From positions 62,001-126,000 of the forward strand of contig DASXIN010000120.1 in NCBI GenBank assembly GCA_036497945.1: 64,000 nucleotides of DNA, read 5' to 3'. The notes below the pieces were generated by a model. It did not search any database. It was not told the origin of the DNA and worked only from the letters and a program-made list of their open reading frames with translations. Origin of the DNA: RYN-230 sp036497945. GTDB taxonomy: Bacteria; Actinomycetota; Actinomycetes; Streptosporangiales; Streptosporangiaceae. Shown piece after piece: positions 1 through 9,819 of this stretch; position 1 is the first letter of the stretch; each line of letters begins with the position of its first letter. The translations under genes were made by a program, and so were the position numbers.

Positions 1-277
1 CTCGGTTGCGCTGGAGGAGAGCACGGCCCCGGTGGGGCACGCCGCGGGCGAGGCCAACGGGACGGTGCTGACCCCACGCGAGATGGAGGTGGCCGGGCTG
101 ATCGCCGAAGGGCTGAGCAACAAGGCGATCGCCGCCAAGCTGGTGATCGCCCAGCGCACAGTGGAGGCGCATGTCGAGCACATTCTCGACAAGCTCGGCT
201 TCTCGTCGCGGACTCAGGTCGCGGCGTGGGTGGTGGAGATGAGCACGTCGGTGACCGAGGGCGCGGACCGCCGGTAG
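1..277 (+). CDS. LuxR-family regulator, C-terminal part (5' end outside window)
   Basis: The reading frame is open from the first bases of the window, so this is the tail of a longer gene rather than an 81-residue protein starting at the GTG at 32. The visible part is a complete LuxR C-terminal helix-turn-helix: a LTPREMEVAGLIAEGLSNK stretch, then the recognition helix around RTVEAHVEHILDKLGF, ending in SRTQVAAWVVE. This domain binds DNA as a dimer. The sensor or ATPase part that would define the subfamily (NarL response regulator, LAL or other) lies upstream and cannot be seen. Spacing to the next gene is 21 nt on the same strand, so the two may be cotranscribed. Confidence 0.85.
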   Translation, partial: SVALEESTAPVGHAAGEANGTVLTPREMEVAGLIAEGLSNKAIAAKLVIAQRTVEAHVEHILDKLGFSSRTQVAAWVVEMSTSVTEGADRR

Positions 278-298
278 GGCCTATAGGGGTGCCCGTAG

Positions 299-964
299 GT
301 GATTGTCCCCATGCCCAGCGAGAGTGACTCAGACCACAGTGGTTACCACATGGACTGGCCACGTTCAGTGGAGGACAACGTGCTCGTCGACTCGCAGCGC
401 CTCGCACCCGCCGGCCCGGTAGCCACGGCCGGCCTGACCGACGTGGAAGATCAAACGGAGCCTGCTCTGCTGACTGCCGTGCGGTTCCGGCAGGGTATCC
501 AGCACCTGGCCGGCGGGGTCACCGTGGTGACATCCGGGGACGACGACGGCGCGTGGTACGGGGTGACCACCACGTCGGTGTGCGCGTTGAGCGTCGACCC
601 GCCCACGCTGATCGCGTGCGTCCGCCGCCGCAGCCCGATCGGCCAGCAGCTGGGCCGCACCCGCAGGTTCTGCGTCAACCTGCTGTCCCAGGAACAGCGC
701 ACCGTGGCCGAGGCGTTCGCCCTCCGGCGCAGCTTGGACGCGGACCGCTTCCTACACGGGCAGTGGGCGTGCGGGACGACCGGCTCCCCGGTGCTCATGG
801 ACGGCCTGGCCTCGTTCGAGTGCGGCGTCGACTTGATCTACGGCTACCCCAGCGATGTCGTGGTCATCGGCAGCGTGCAGCAGGTCCGGCACGCGGCCGA
901 CCCGGCCGGCCCGCTGGTCTCCGTGGCCGGCCAGTTCGGCCAGGTCATGTCCACGGCGCCGTGA
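299..964 (+). CDS. Flavin reductase-like domain protein (HpaC/DIM6-NTAB type)
   Basis: 221 residues. From about residue 60 the protein matches the flavin reductase-like FMN-binding fold used by the small component of two-component monooxygenases: FRQGIQHLAGGVTVVTS, then GVTTTSVCALSVDPPTLIACVRR, RFCVNLLSQEQ and a C-terminal GQF segment. Such enzymes reduce FMN or FAD with NAD(P)H and pass it to a partner oxygenase; no oxygenase is adjacent, so the partner is unknown. The first 55 residues are a poorly conserved acidic extension. The start used is GTG 299; ATG 311 is an equally possible alternative. It follows the LuxR-type gene closely. Confidence 0.85.
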   Translation: MIVPMPSESDSDHSGYHMDWPRSVEDNVLVDSQRLAPAGPVATAGLTDVEDQTEPALLTAVRFRQGIQHLAGGVTVVTSGDDDGAWYGVTTTSVCALSVDPPTLIACVRRRSPIGQQLGRTRRFCVNLLSQEQRTVAEAFALRRSLDADRFLHGQWACGTTGSPVLMDGLASFECGVDLIYGYPSDVVVIGSVQQVRHAADPAGPLVSVAGQFGQVMSTAP

Positions 965-1034
965 CGGCGCGGCGCGGGAAATCAACGCGAAACCTGGGAG
1001 CCCGCGCAACGTACACGGACTCCCAGGTGAGGAG

Positions 1035-1124
1035 CGGAGGCTCGGGGATTTGAACCACGGAAGGGCGGTAAACCCTAACCGCATTAGCAGTGCGGCGCCA
1101 TAGACCGGACTAGGCGAAGCCTCC
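1035..1124 (-). tRNA. tRNA-Ser (anticodon GCU)
   Basis: On the minus strand a 7-bp acceptor (GGAGGCT with AGCCTCC, positions 1118-1124 and 1036-1042), a long class II variable arm, and a T-arm containing GGTTCAAATCC form a complete 90-nt tRNA. The anticodon loop CTGCTAA lies at 1084-1090 with anticodon GCT at 1086-1088, reading AGC/AGU serine codons. The discriminator is G at 1035. No CCA is encoded. Confidence 0.96.
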
Positions 1125-1202
1125 CCGACCAAGCGGTCCGCATCAGCGTACCGGCCGGCTGCCTCACGCGCCAAAGCAGTTCGGCATGATCAGCGCGGAA
1201 TC

Positions 1203-2858
<1,656 letters not shown>

Positions 2859-2946
2859 GACCCACCTCCATGTGATCTCGCCCGGCGCGAACTGCACCAG
2901 TCCGGCGGCGCTTTGTGTGGATCGTGTCATGTCATCGGCCGGGACG

Positions 2947-3090
2947 TCACCCTCCGAGCAGGTCCGAGTCGATGCGCAGCTTCGCCACCGCCCGGGACAC
3001 CGTGCTCTTCACCGTGCCCTGGCTCACCCCGAGCACGTCGGCGATCTCCGCCTCGCTCATGTCCTCGTCGCCGTCTCGCGGAATATCGGG
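2947..3090 (-). pseudogene. Relic of an ECF (SigE-family) sigma factor, region 4 only
   Basis: The minus strand encodes DEDMSEAEIADVLGVSQGTV followed by KSTVSRAVAKLR and then a stop at 2947. This is the helix-turn-helix of sigma-70 region 4 as found at the end of SigE-family ECF factors. Upstream the frame gives an arginine-rich string with no resemblance to regions 2-4, and an RYS triplet expected just before the helix sits in another frame, pointing to a frameshift. No region 2 is present. It is a short decayed remnant between the acyl-CoA synthetase and the AAA ATPase; the remaining intergenic DNA to 3227 shows nothing else. Confidence 0.7.
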
Positions 3091-3227
3091 TCTTCTACGG
3101 CGGGGAGTAGATAGGCCGAGACTCTTGTAGCGGCCAGGACTGGGGTGGCGAGAGCGGCGCGGGGGTCTGCGGGTTTCTAAGGGGATCTAGGCGTGGGGGT
3201 AGAAAGACGTATGGGAGCCGAGAGACG

Positions 3228-4409
3228 CTAGGCGGGCTGGGTGCGGAGGAAGCGGCCGAAGTGCGGCACGGTGAACGCGATCAGGCCGCGTTCCGAGCTG
3301 TAGATCAGGCCCTTCTTGATCAGGCCGTCCCGGGCCGGGGACACGCTGGACGGCTTGACGCCCAGCTCGTCGGCGACCTGGGCCGTCTGCACCGGGTCGT
3401 CACCGAGCAGCGCCATGGCCCGCATGTACTTGCGTTCGGCCACCGTGGCCCGCTCGTACCGGCTGCCGAAGAAACCCACCGCCAGCTCGGCCTCGGCCTG
3501 CGGGCTGGCCACCTCGACATCACCGGCGGTCACCGGGCTGGCCGCGGCGACATCCCAGGTCACTTTGCCGTAGGCCTGGACAAAGTACGGATACCCGTCG
3601 GCCGCCTCGTACAGCGCGTCCAGCGCGTCCGGCTCGAAGTCGGCTCCTTCCCGCTGGGCGGGCGCGAGCAGCGCTTGATCAGCCGCGGACCTGTCCAGCC
3701 GGTCGATCGACACGTATCGGAACAGGCGTTCTGAATAGCTCTTGCTGGCCGAGAGCACGGAGGGCAAGTGCGGCAGGCCGGCCCCGACCACAATCAGCGG
3801 GCCGCCGTTCTGGGACAGCTCGTGGGTGGCCGCGCACAGCGCGGACACGTCGTCCGCGGGCACGTCCTGCATCTCGTCGATGAACAGGGCGATGCCGACG
3901 CTCAGGTCGGCGGCCACCGACGCGGCGTCGGTGAACAGCTCCATCAGGTCGATCTCCAGGTCGCCGGAGTCGGCCCGGCCGCGCACCGCGGGCACGTCGA
4001 TACCCAGGTGCGGGGTGAAGGTGCCCTTGGGCGCCTTCGGGTCCCGGGCGGCGAACGCCTTGAGCACGCCGAGGAACTGGTCGATGCGGTCGGGGGCGCG
4101 GTGCCGCGGGGCCAGCTCGCGGACCGCCATGTGCAGCGCGCCCGCCACCGGCCGGCGGATGGACTGCGCGGGCCGGGCCTCGATCTTGCCGGTGCCCCAC
4201 AGCCGCTGCAGGGCCATCGAGCGGAACGAGTTGAGCAGCACCGTCTTGCCCACGCCGCGCAACCCGGTGAGCACCATGCTGCGCTCCGGGCGGCCCCGGG
4301 CGATGCGCTCGAGCACCACCTCGAACTGGCTCAGCTCGCGGTCCCGGCCGGCCAGCTCGGGCGGCCGCTGGCCGGCTCCCGGCGCATAAGGATTGCGTAC
4401 AGGGTCCAC
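3228..4409 (-). CDS. AAA-family ATPase with C-terminal winged helix
   Basis: 393 residues. Walker A is GLRGVGKT at 49-56, Walker B is IALFIDEMQD near 173-182, a VGAGLPHLP sensor-like segment follows, and the last 80 residues (PVQTAQVADELGVKPSSVSPARDGLIKKGL) form a winged-helix DNA-binding domain. This architecture matches the Orc1/Cdc6-like or archaeal-ATPase-type family common as single genes in actinobacteria; function is not established. It stands alone: the upstream neighbour is divergently spaced by two hairpins and the downstream region carries only the sigma relic. It could be a DNA-associated NTPase or a signalling STAND-type protein, but it lacks a long C-terminal repeat sensor. Confidence 0.8.
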   Translation of the reverse strand: MDPVRNPYAPGAGQRPPELAGRDRELSQFEVVLERIARGRPERSMVLTGLRGVGKTVLLNSFRSMALQRLWGTGKIEARPAQSIRRPVAGALHMAVRELAPRHRAPDRIDQFLGVLKAFAARDPKAPKGTFTPHLGIDVPAVRGRADSGDLEIDLMELFTDAASVAADLSVGIALFIDEMQDVPADDVSALCAATHELSQNGGPLIVVGAGLPHLPSVLSASKSYSERLFRYVSIDRLDRSAADQALLAPAQREGADFEPDALDALYEAADGYPYFVQAYGKVTWDVAAASPVTAGDVEVASPQAEAELAVGFFGSRYERATVAERKYMRAMALLGDDPVQTAQVADELGVKPSSVSPARDGLIKKGLIYSSERGLIAFTVPHFGRFLRTQPA

Positions 4410-4459
4410 GGACTAGCAGCCTATGCGCGGGTCTAGCTTCAACCGTAGAGTCACGTAGA

Positions 4460-4490
4460 AAGCGCTGCCGGCGTGTCGCCGGCAGCGCTT
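4460..4490. terminator. Perfect 14-bp stem with 3-nt loop
   Basis: The arms 4460-4473 and 4477-4490 are exact inverted complements around the loop TGT. It lies 3' of the beta-propeller gene (minus strand), so it would be read in that transcript about 100 nt after the stop codon. There is no T-run on either side, as is usual for terminators in GC-rich actinobacteria. Confidence 0.6.
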
Positions 4491-4530
4491 CCTCCTACCC
4501 CCGTTCCCCATGCGGCTCGGGTGGGGTGGA

Positions 4531-4568
4531 CCGGCGCGCGCCCTGCCCCCTGGTGGGGCGCGCGCCGG
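4531..4568. terminator. Second GC-rich hairpin, 13-bp stem
   Basis: The arms 4531-4543 (CCGGCGCGCGCCC) and 4556-4568 pair completely around a 12-nt loop. It starts only 20 nt after the stop codon of the minus-strand beta-propeller gene. Together with the stem at 4460-4490 it makes a double hairpin, the likely transcription end for that gene. Confidence 0.55.
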
Positions 4569-4587
4569 CGAACCCGGTGGTGCTATC

Positions 4588-5721
4588 TCAGTGCAGCAGG
4601 CGCAGCGTGTTGACCGCGTCGTCCACGTAGTACACGCCGGTCCCGAACGGGGCCACGGCCAGGCCGAACAGCGCACCCGCGCCGGGCGGCGTGCCCGACT
4701 TGTCGAGGAACCGGGAGGCGACCTGCATGCCGCTCGGCGTGGTCTCGACGATCCGGCCATCGGCGCCGTTGACGGTCAGCACGTTCCCGTTAGGGGCCAC
4801 GGTGAGGCCCAGCGGGACGTTCAGCTTGCCGCCGGAGGTGACCACCATGCCGGTGCCGGCGGAGCTGCCCCTCAGCACCGCGTTCGGGATCGCGTTGATC
4901 TTGCTGACCAGGCTGTTCGCGACGTAAAGCGTGCCCTGGCTCAGCGCCACGCCGGTCGGGCCGATCACCAGCGCGGCCGGGTCGGTGCGCTGCGGGAAGC
5001 CCGAGCCGATCTTCGTGATGTCCTTCACCGCAGGCGGCTGGCTGCCGTGCAGGGCCATGATCAGCCGGAGCACGGTGCCCCGGTGCACGACCTTCCCATT
5101 GGCCGCGACGGTGCCGTTGAGCACGTTGGTGACGAACAGCTGGGCCAGGTTGCCGAAACTGACCGAGGTCATGTCCCACGGCCCGTTGATGCCATGGCCG
5201 GAGATGGTCTCCCGGACGTGACCGGTGTTGTCCAGCACCAGCAGGCAGCCCGCCTTGGCCGTGGCCGCCATCCCGTCGCTGGTGGGCAGGCTGCCGACGA
5301 CCACCCAGCCGCCCTTCAGCACGGTGAGCGCGGTGGTGAGGCCGATCCCGCCGGGACACGGACCCGGCAGGTGGTTCGGCCTGATCTTGGCGAACACGCT
5401 GAGCTTCCCGCCCGGGGTGATCTGGACGATGGTCCGGCCGGTGCCCTGCAGGTTCTTCTTGTTGTTGAAGTTGCTGATGAGTACGTTGCCGCGCCGCAGG
5501 TCACCGTGGGTGCGCTGGATGACCACGGTGCCGTACGGGTTGACATCGCCGTTGCCTGGCACCGTCGACGCAATGGTCTTGAGGTGGTGGAAGTGCCCGA
5601 TGAACGAGGATCCGCTGGATCGCGCCTGCGCCCCCGCGGCAGGCGCCAGGACGAAGGCCGCCGTAGCGGCGGTCGCCACCGTCGCGGCCGAGGCCACGAC
5701 GGCACGGTGAATGACTGACAT
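4588..5721 (-). CDS. Secreted NHL/SMP-30-like beta-propeller protein
   Basis: 377 residues with a Sec signal peptide: short basic start, an alanine-rich hydrophobic core and an APAAGAQA cleavage region around residue 32. The mature part carries repeated GxVLxVxNG / GxLYVANS-type blades, for example GPTGVALSQGTLYVANS and GLTVAPNGNVLTVNGADG, typical of NHL or SMP-30-like six-bladed propellers. No catalytic residues can be assigned. It is monocistronic, followed by two hairpins. Likely an exported binding protein; a lactonase-type activity cannot be excluded. Confidence 0.75.
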   Translation of the reverse strand: MSVIHRAVVASAATVATAATAAFVLAPAAGAQARSSGSSFIGHFHHLKTIASTVPGNGDVNPYGTVVIQRTHGDLRRGNVLISNFNNKKNLQGTGRTIVQITPGGKLSVFAKIRPNHLPGPCPGGIGLTTALTVLKGGWVVVGSLPTSDGMAATAKAGCLLVLDNTGHVRETISGHGINGPWDMTSVSFGNLAQLFVTNVLNGTVAANGKVVHRGTVLRLIMALHGSQPPAVKDITKIGSGFPQRTDPAALVIGPTGVALSQGTLYVANSLVSKINAIPNAVLRGSSAGTGMVVTSGGKLNVPLGLTVAPNGNVLTVNGADGRIVETTPSGMQVASRFLDKSGTPPGAGALFGLAVAPFGTGVYYVDDAVNTLRLLH

Positions 5722-5901
5722 GTCTCCCGCTCCCCTTCCCTGGTGGCCACGGCGGCCCGTCGGTGGGCGCCGTGGTGCAGCCGCGAGAGCAGGTTAAAAT
5801 CGCGCAGCGAACGCCCCGCTCCCCGTGCCGCACCTGTGTCACGGGTACGGCGCGTAACGGGTTCAGCCGACAGCGGGTGATTTTTGTGGCCGGCCGGGTT
5901 A

Positions 5902-6954
5902 TTACTGGCGGCCGGCCGGGCCGTGACCGGACTGGTTCAGCCGGGCCAGATAGTCATTATAGGCGGCCAGGTCGTCGTCGTTGTCGATCGTGGCGTGCGT
6001 GCTGCCGGCCGCCGGGGCGGCTGCGGCCGTACTGACGGCCGCCGGGCTGGCGGTGGCCGGGCTGGCGGTGACCGGGCTCGGGGTGACCAGGCTGTCGAAG
6101 CTGTTGGACCGGACCCTTTCCAGCCAGCCCAGGCTGGACGCGCTGCCCCGGTCGGCCCGGGCCCACATCAGGAACACCAGCATCATGAACGCGAACATGA
6201 GCGCGTCGCCGGCCACCCACATGATCGCCCCGGCCCAGTGCACGTCCTGCAACGGGTTCGGCGAGCCGGGTGGCGCCGGGCCGTCGGTGGCGTGCAGCGG
6301 GCTGCTCTGCATACTCAGGATCAGCCCGGTGAACGTGTCCACCGGCATGGCCACGGCCAGCAGCAGGAACCGGATCGGGTAGGACAGCCGCCAGCGGATC
6401 GGCTCGCTGCCCACGATCGGCAGGAAGAAAAGGTAACCGACCACCAGGTAGACGGCATGCTCGGCGTCGTGCAGCACCGGGTGCGTGATGGTCGTGGTGA
6501 TCAGGCCAGTGAGGTGCGTGGCCACGATCACCGCCGCGTACGCAGCCAGGGTGAACGGTGGCCAGGTGAGGAACGTGACCACCCGGGACCGGATGACCCG
6601 CTTGGTCCAGCTGTGCAACGGGTTCCGGCTGGCGTGCAGCAGCAAGGTGACCGGCTGGCCGGCCACCAGCAGCGGCGGGGCCACCATGATCAGCATGAGG
6701 TGCTGCACCATGTGGTCCCAGAACAGCACGTCGTCGTAGGCGCCGATGCCGCTCTCGGTGGCCAGCACAATGACGGCCAGCCCGGCGAAGAAGAAGGCGG
6801 TCCGCCACCACCGCCACGGCCGGGCCGGGTGCCGCCGACCGACCCGCCACGCACCCCACAGGTAGAGCGCGGCCAGGATGGCGGTGAGAGCCGTTACGAC
6901 GGGCGCGAACTGCCACTGCTGCAGCACGGCCTGCCAGCCAAAGGGCGGCAGCAT
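5902..6954 (-). CDS. ctaG: CtaG/Caa3-type cytochrome oxidase assembly membrane protein
   Basis: 350 residues, about seven or eight membrane segments. The conserved HMVQHLMLIMVAPPLLVAGQP loop and the DAEHAVYLVVGYLFFLP segment with paired histidines are hallmarks of the Caa3_CtaG family, which helps deliver copper to cytochrome c oxidase (CuB site) in Gram-positive bacteria. The C-terminal 60 residues are a low-complexity Ala/Ser/Pro/Val tail with imperfect TASPA repeats, absent from most homologues. The start is ATG 6954 after AGGAGG. It is transcribed away from tRNA-Ser(UGA). The symbol is by family resemblance; other oxidase genes are not nearby. Confidence 0.82.
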   Translation of the reverse strand: MLPPFGWQAVLQQWQFAPVVTALTAILAALYLWGAWRVGRRHPARPWRWWRTAFFFAGLAVIVLATESGIGAYDDVLFWDHMVQHLMLIMVAPPLLVAGQPVTLLLHASRNPLHSWTKRVIRSRVVTFLTWPPFTLAAYAAVIVATHLTGLITTTITHPVLHDAEHAVYLVVGYLFFLPIVGSEPIRWRLSYPIRFLLLAVAMPVDTFTGLILSMQSSPLHATDGPAPPGSPNPLQDVHWAGAIMWVAGDALMFAFMMLVFLMWARADRGSASSLGWLERVRSNSFDSLVTPSPVTASPATASPAAVSTAAAAPAAGSTHATIDNDDDLAAYNDYLARLNQSGHGPAGRQ

Positions 6955-7119
6955 GGAACCTCCTTACTGGTGAGCCTACTCACTACCGCGTGTAGGAGAA
7001 GTGCCCGGCCGGTGCCTTGCGACCGCGCGGTCGATAACGGGTCGTCGGCGACCCGGACCCACCGCACTGTGGTTGCCGCGCGGGCACCGGGCCTGCGGGC
7101 GGCACTATGGTTGTCCGCG

Positions 7120-7208
7120 GGAGGGTTCGCCTAGTGGCCGATGGCGGCGGTCTTGAAAACCGCTAGGGCGCGCGAGTGTCCTCGTGGGTTCGAATCCCAC
7201 ACCCTCCG
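7120..7208 (+). tRNA. tRNA-Ser (anticodon UGA)
   Basis: Acceptor GGAGGGT (7120-7126) pairs with ACCCTCC (7201-7207), with discriminator G at 7208. The anticodon loop CTTGAAA (7152-7158) holds anticodon TGA at 7154-7156. A long class II variable arm and a GGGTTCGAATCCC T-arm complete an 89-nt serine tRNA for UCA/UCG-type codons. No encoded CCA. Confidence 0.96.
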
Positions 7209-7317
7209 CCTGGCGGCCGACGTGCCGCAGATTCGCGGGGTCGGTCTAGCGCTGTGCTGCATGGCTCGTGACGAGCACCGAGCGTACGATTGAAAACACG
7301 CAGAGCCGGAGCCTTGG

Positions 7318-7833
7318 ATGACACAGGGGGCTGCGATGGGACTGCGACCGCATCGGCGGAATCTGGTGCTGTGGCGCCAGTCCGCTGGCTCAGCTGGCCG
7401 GCATGCGCCCGCTCCGTTTACTTCGCCCGCACGGACCAGGCGGATCCGCAGATGGATCCGCACTGGCGTATTGCTCACCATCGTCAGCCTGATGCCGCTA
7501 GCCCATGAAGTGCGGCTGCGCTGGCGGCCCGTGCTGGCCGGGGTGGTGCTCACGGTGGCTGGTGTCATCTACCGTGCCGAGCCGGCCGGCGTCGTCCTCC
7601 TGCCCGGCCTGCTTTTCCTGGTGTCCGCCCCGTTCATCCCGGCCAGCCCTAAGGCGGACCGGATGCGGCACGCGAAACTGACGCACGAGTTGGCCGGGTA
7701 CTCAACCCCGGCCCAGCGGCGCGATCTGGAAGCGACGCTCGACAGGTACCCGGACGACGTCACGGACGAGATGCGTGCCATACTCGCCGGACAGACTGTG
7801 ACCGGCGGTGCCATCCGTATCCCCGGTGCCTGA
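7318..7833 (+). CDS. Small membrane protein of unknown function
   Basis: 171 residues if started at ATG 7318; ATG 7336 is an alternative. The N-terminal 45 residues are basic and poorly structured. Two hydrophobic segments follow (VLLTIVSLMPLA and the longer VLAGVVLTVAGVIYR...GVVLLPGLLFLVSAPF), then a cytoplasmic tail with TPAQRRDLEATLDRYPDDVTDEMRAIL, which looks helical. I do not recognise the family. It sits alone between tRNA-Ser(UGA) and dedA, on the same strand as both. Confidence 0.6.
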   Translation: MTQGAAMGLRPHRRNLVLWRQSAGSAGRHAPAPFTSPARTRRIRRWIRTGVLLTIVSLMPLAHEVRLRWRPVLAGVVLTVAGVIYRAEPAGVVLLPGLLFLVSAPFIPASPKADRMRHAKLTHELAGYSTPAQRRDLEATLDRYPDDVTDEMRAILAGQTVTGGAIRIPGA

Positions 7834-8029
7834 CGGCTCTGCGGTCTAGGTCGTAGCTCATCTCGCTGGGCGGCCAAGCCCACCTTGCGCGAGGTCATTC
7901 GGCCGTGCCGGATACGCTGGCAGCTGCGGATTCCGCGTCTCGTCGTGGACCCGGGGCGGCCCGCCGCGCCGGACATCGGCCGGCCGGCGGCACAGCCGCC
8001 GACGCCGATCCCGCGGGACGCCACCGGAG

Positions 8030-8893
8030 GTGCGCCAGGTGAACATCAGCCACCTGATCGAGACCTACGGCTACTGGCTGCTGTTTGTCCTGGTGGCTGC
8101 GGAAAGCCTGGGCGTGCCGCTGCCCGGCGAGACCGCCCTGATCATCGCGGGCACCTACGCCGGGCATACACACCGGCTGAACCCCTGGGTGATCTTCGCG
8201 GTGGCCTCGGCCGCGGCGATCATCGGCGACAACATCGGCTACTGGCTCGGTGACCAGGGCGGCTACCGACTGGCCCGGCGGTACGGGTCCAAGGTGCGGC
8301 TCGACGAGCGGAAGCTGAAAACGGCCCGCTACCTGTTCGACCGGCGTGGCGTGGTGGTGGTGTTCTTCGGCCGGTTCGTGTCGGTGCTGCGCGCCTACGC
8401 CGCGTTCCTGGCCGGCGTGAGCAAGATGCGCTGGCGGGTGTTCCTGCCCGCCAACGCAGCGGGCGGGATCATCTGGGCCGGGATCTATACGCTCGCCTCA
8501 TACCTGGCGGGCAATGCCCTGCAGCGGGCCTCCACGACGATCAACTGGATCCTAGGCGGCGCGGCCGTGATCGCCATTGTCGCCGTGCTGATCGTCGTTC
8601 GCCGCCAGTTCGACCGGCTCGCCGACCGGGCCGAAGCCGCTTATCCCGGGCCGCTGGATCAGCCGGCCCAGAAGGTAAGCCGGGAAGATGTGTCCGGCGC
8701 GGCGACCAAGAGCGCGCCCACCAAGAGCGGGCGGCACCGGGATTCCCACGACGCGGACTTACCCATGGGACGGCCGGGACGGCCGGCCCGGCTGGATCTG
8801 CTGCCCAGCCGGCCGGCCGTCACCCAGCACCGTCAGCCGCCGAACGTCACCTCGATGGTCCGCTCGTCGGTACCGCGCACCACGTTCACCTGA
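8030..8893 (+). CDS. DedA-family membrane protein
   Basis: 287 residues from GTG 8030. The core (about residues 1-205) has the DedA/SNARE-associated signature: ESLGVPLPGETALIIAG, a GDNIGYWLGDQGG loop, RFVSVLRAYAAFLAGVSKM with the essential arginines, and an AAGGIIWAG segment. DedA proteins are integral membrane lipid scramblase/transporter-like proteins affecting envelope lipid traffic and polymyxin or pH tolerance. The last 80 residues are a charged, low-complexity tail, and its final 61 nt overlap the 3' end of the convergent protease gene, so the tail may be a recent read-through extension. Confidence 0.88.
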   Translation: MRQVNISHLIETYGYWLLFVLVAAESLGVPLPGETALIIAGTYAGHTHRLNPWVIFAVASAAAIIGDNIGYWLGDQGGYRLARRYGSKVRLDERKLKTARYLFDRRGVVVVFFGRFVSVLRAYAAFLAGVSKMRWRVFLPANAAGGIIWAGIYTLASYLAGNALQRASTTINWILGGAAVIAIVAVLIVVRRQFDRLADRAEAAYPGPLDQPAQKVSREDVSGAATKSAPTKSGRHRDSHDADLPMGRPGRPARLDLLPSRPAVTQHRQPPNVTSMVRSSVPRTTFT

Positions 8894-9726
8894 ATCGTGC
8901 CCGCCTGAGCCGCTGCCTGCAGCGCGTCGAACAGGTCATCCGGGGCGGTCACCGGCCGGCCGGCGGCCGCCACGATCAGGTCGCCCTGGGCCAGACCGGC
9001 CCGGGCGGCCGGGCTGTCCTCTTCCACCCCGCGGATGAGCACGCCGTCGATCTCCGGCAGGCCCACCGAGCGGCGCAGCCGCCGGGCCACGTGACCTGGA
9101 GCCAGTGCCACGCCCAGCCGCGGTGGCGGGGCCGCCGACTCGCCGCGGGCCAGCGCGTCGACCCGGCCGCGGAGCGCCTCGTCGGCCCGGATGGCCAGGT
9201 AGAAGCCTTCACCGAGCCGGTTGGTGTTGATCCCGAGCAGCTGCCCGCCGGCGTTCAGCACCGGGCCGCCGGACGAGCCGGGCAGCAGCGGTGCGGTGTG
9301 CTCCAGGCTGCCGGTGATCCGCCGGCCGCGCGGGCCGCGGAAGGTCCGCTCGATGCCGGAGACGAAGCCGAACGTCACCCGCAGCCCACGGCCGCCCGGG
9401 TTGGACAGGGCGAACACCGGCATGCCGAGCTCTGCTGCGGTGCCGCTGGCCCACGGCAGTGCGGCCGCCCCAGCCGTGTCGACCTGGATGACGGCCAGGT
9501 CGCCGTCGACGTCGTGCCCGGCCACGCTCCCCTCGGCGGTGCGCCCGTCGGCGAAGGTGACTGTCGCCTGATCGCCACGCACGTTGTGCGCGTTGGTCAG
9601 CACCCGGCCGTCGCCGAGCACGATGCCGGAGCCGACGCCCCAGCGCTGGCCGATTCCTACTACTGAGGCGCCGGCTCCCTCGGCCAGCTGCCTGATGTTC
9701 GTCTGTACCTCGTCCAGGAAGGACAT
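8833..9726 (-). CDS. HtrA/DegP-like serine protease with PDZ domain
   Basis: 297 residues from ATG 9726, which follows GGAGG at 5 nt; the open frame to 9786 is ignored. The trypsin-like triad is intact: His47 in TNAHN, Asp76 in DVDGDLAVI and Ser152 in PGSSGGP. Residues about 215-295 form a PDZ domain (GVLIRGVEEDSPAARAGLAQGDLIVAAAG). There is no signal peptide or membrane anchor, so unlike classical HtrA this protease is predicted cytoplasmic. It is divergent from the hxlR-type gene with a palindrome between the two starts, suggesting joint control by that regulator. Confidence 0.9.
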   Translation of the reverse strand: MSFLDEVQTNIRQLAEGAGASVVGIGQRWGVGSGIVLGDGRVLTNAHNVRGDQATVTFADGRTAEGSVAGHDVDGDLAVIQVDTAGAAALPWASGTAAELGMPVFALSNPGGRGLRVTFGFVSGIERTFRGPRGRRITGSLEHTAPLLPGSSGGPVLNAGGQLLGINTNRLGEGFYLAIRADEALRGRVDALARGESAAPPPRLGVALAPGHVARRLRRSVGLPEIDGVLIRGVEEDSPAARAGLAQGDLIVAAAGRPVTAPDDLFDALQAAAQAGTIQVNVVRGTDERTIEVTFGG

Positions 9727-9762
9727 GACTGCCTCCAGCAGGTTCCCGTAAGCTCTAGTAGC

Positions 9763-9782
9763 TAGTAACTTGCAACTTACTA
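9763..9782. promoter_or_regulatory. 20-bp palindrome, candidate HxlR operator
   Basis: TAGTAA-C-TTGCAA-C-TTACTA is a near-perfect dyad: outer arms 9763-9768 and 9777-9782 are exact complements and the centre TTGCAA is self-complementary. It is AT-rich in an otherwise GC-rich stretch and lies between the divergent starts of the protease (9726) and the HxlR-type regulator (9820). The position and symmetry fit a dimeric winged-helix regulator binding site. Confidence 0.65.
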
Positions 9783-9819
9783 TCAACTACACGAGAGTCA
9801 ACAGGATACGATTCCGCTC

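Noticed and set aside
7131..7568. Minus-strand frame overlapping tRNA-Ser(UGA)
   Set aside because: Covers a tRNA and part of a better plus-strand ORF; no motif.
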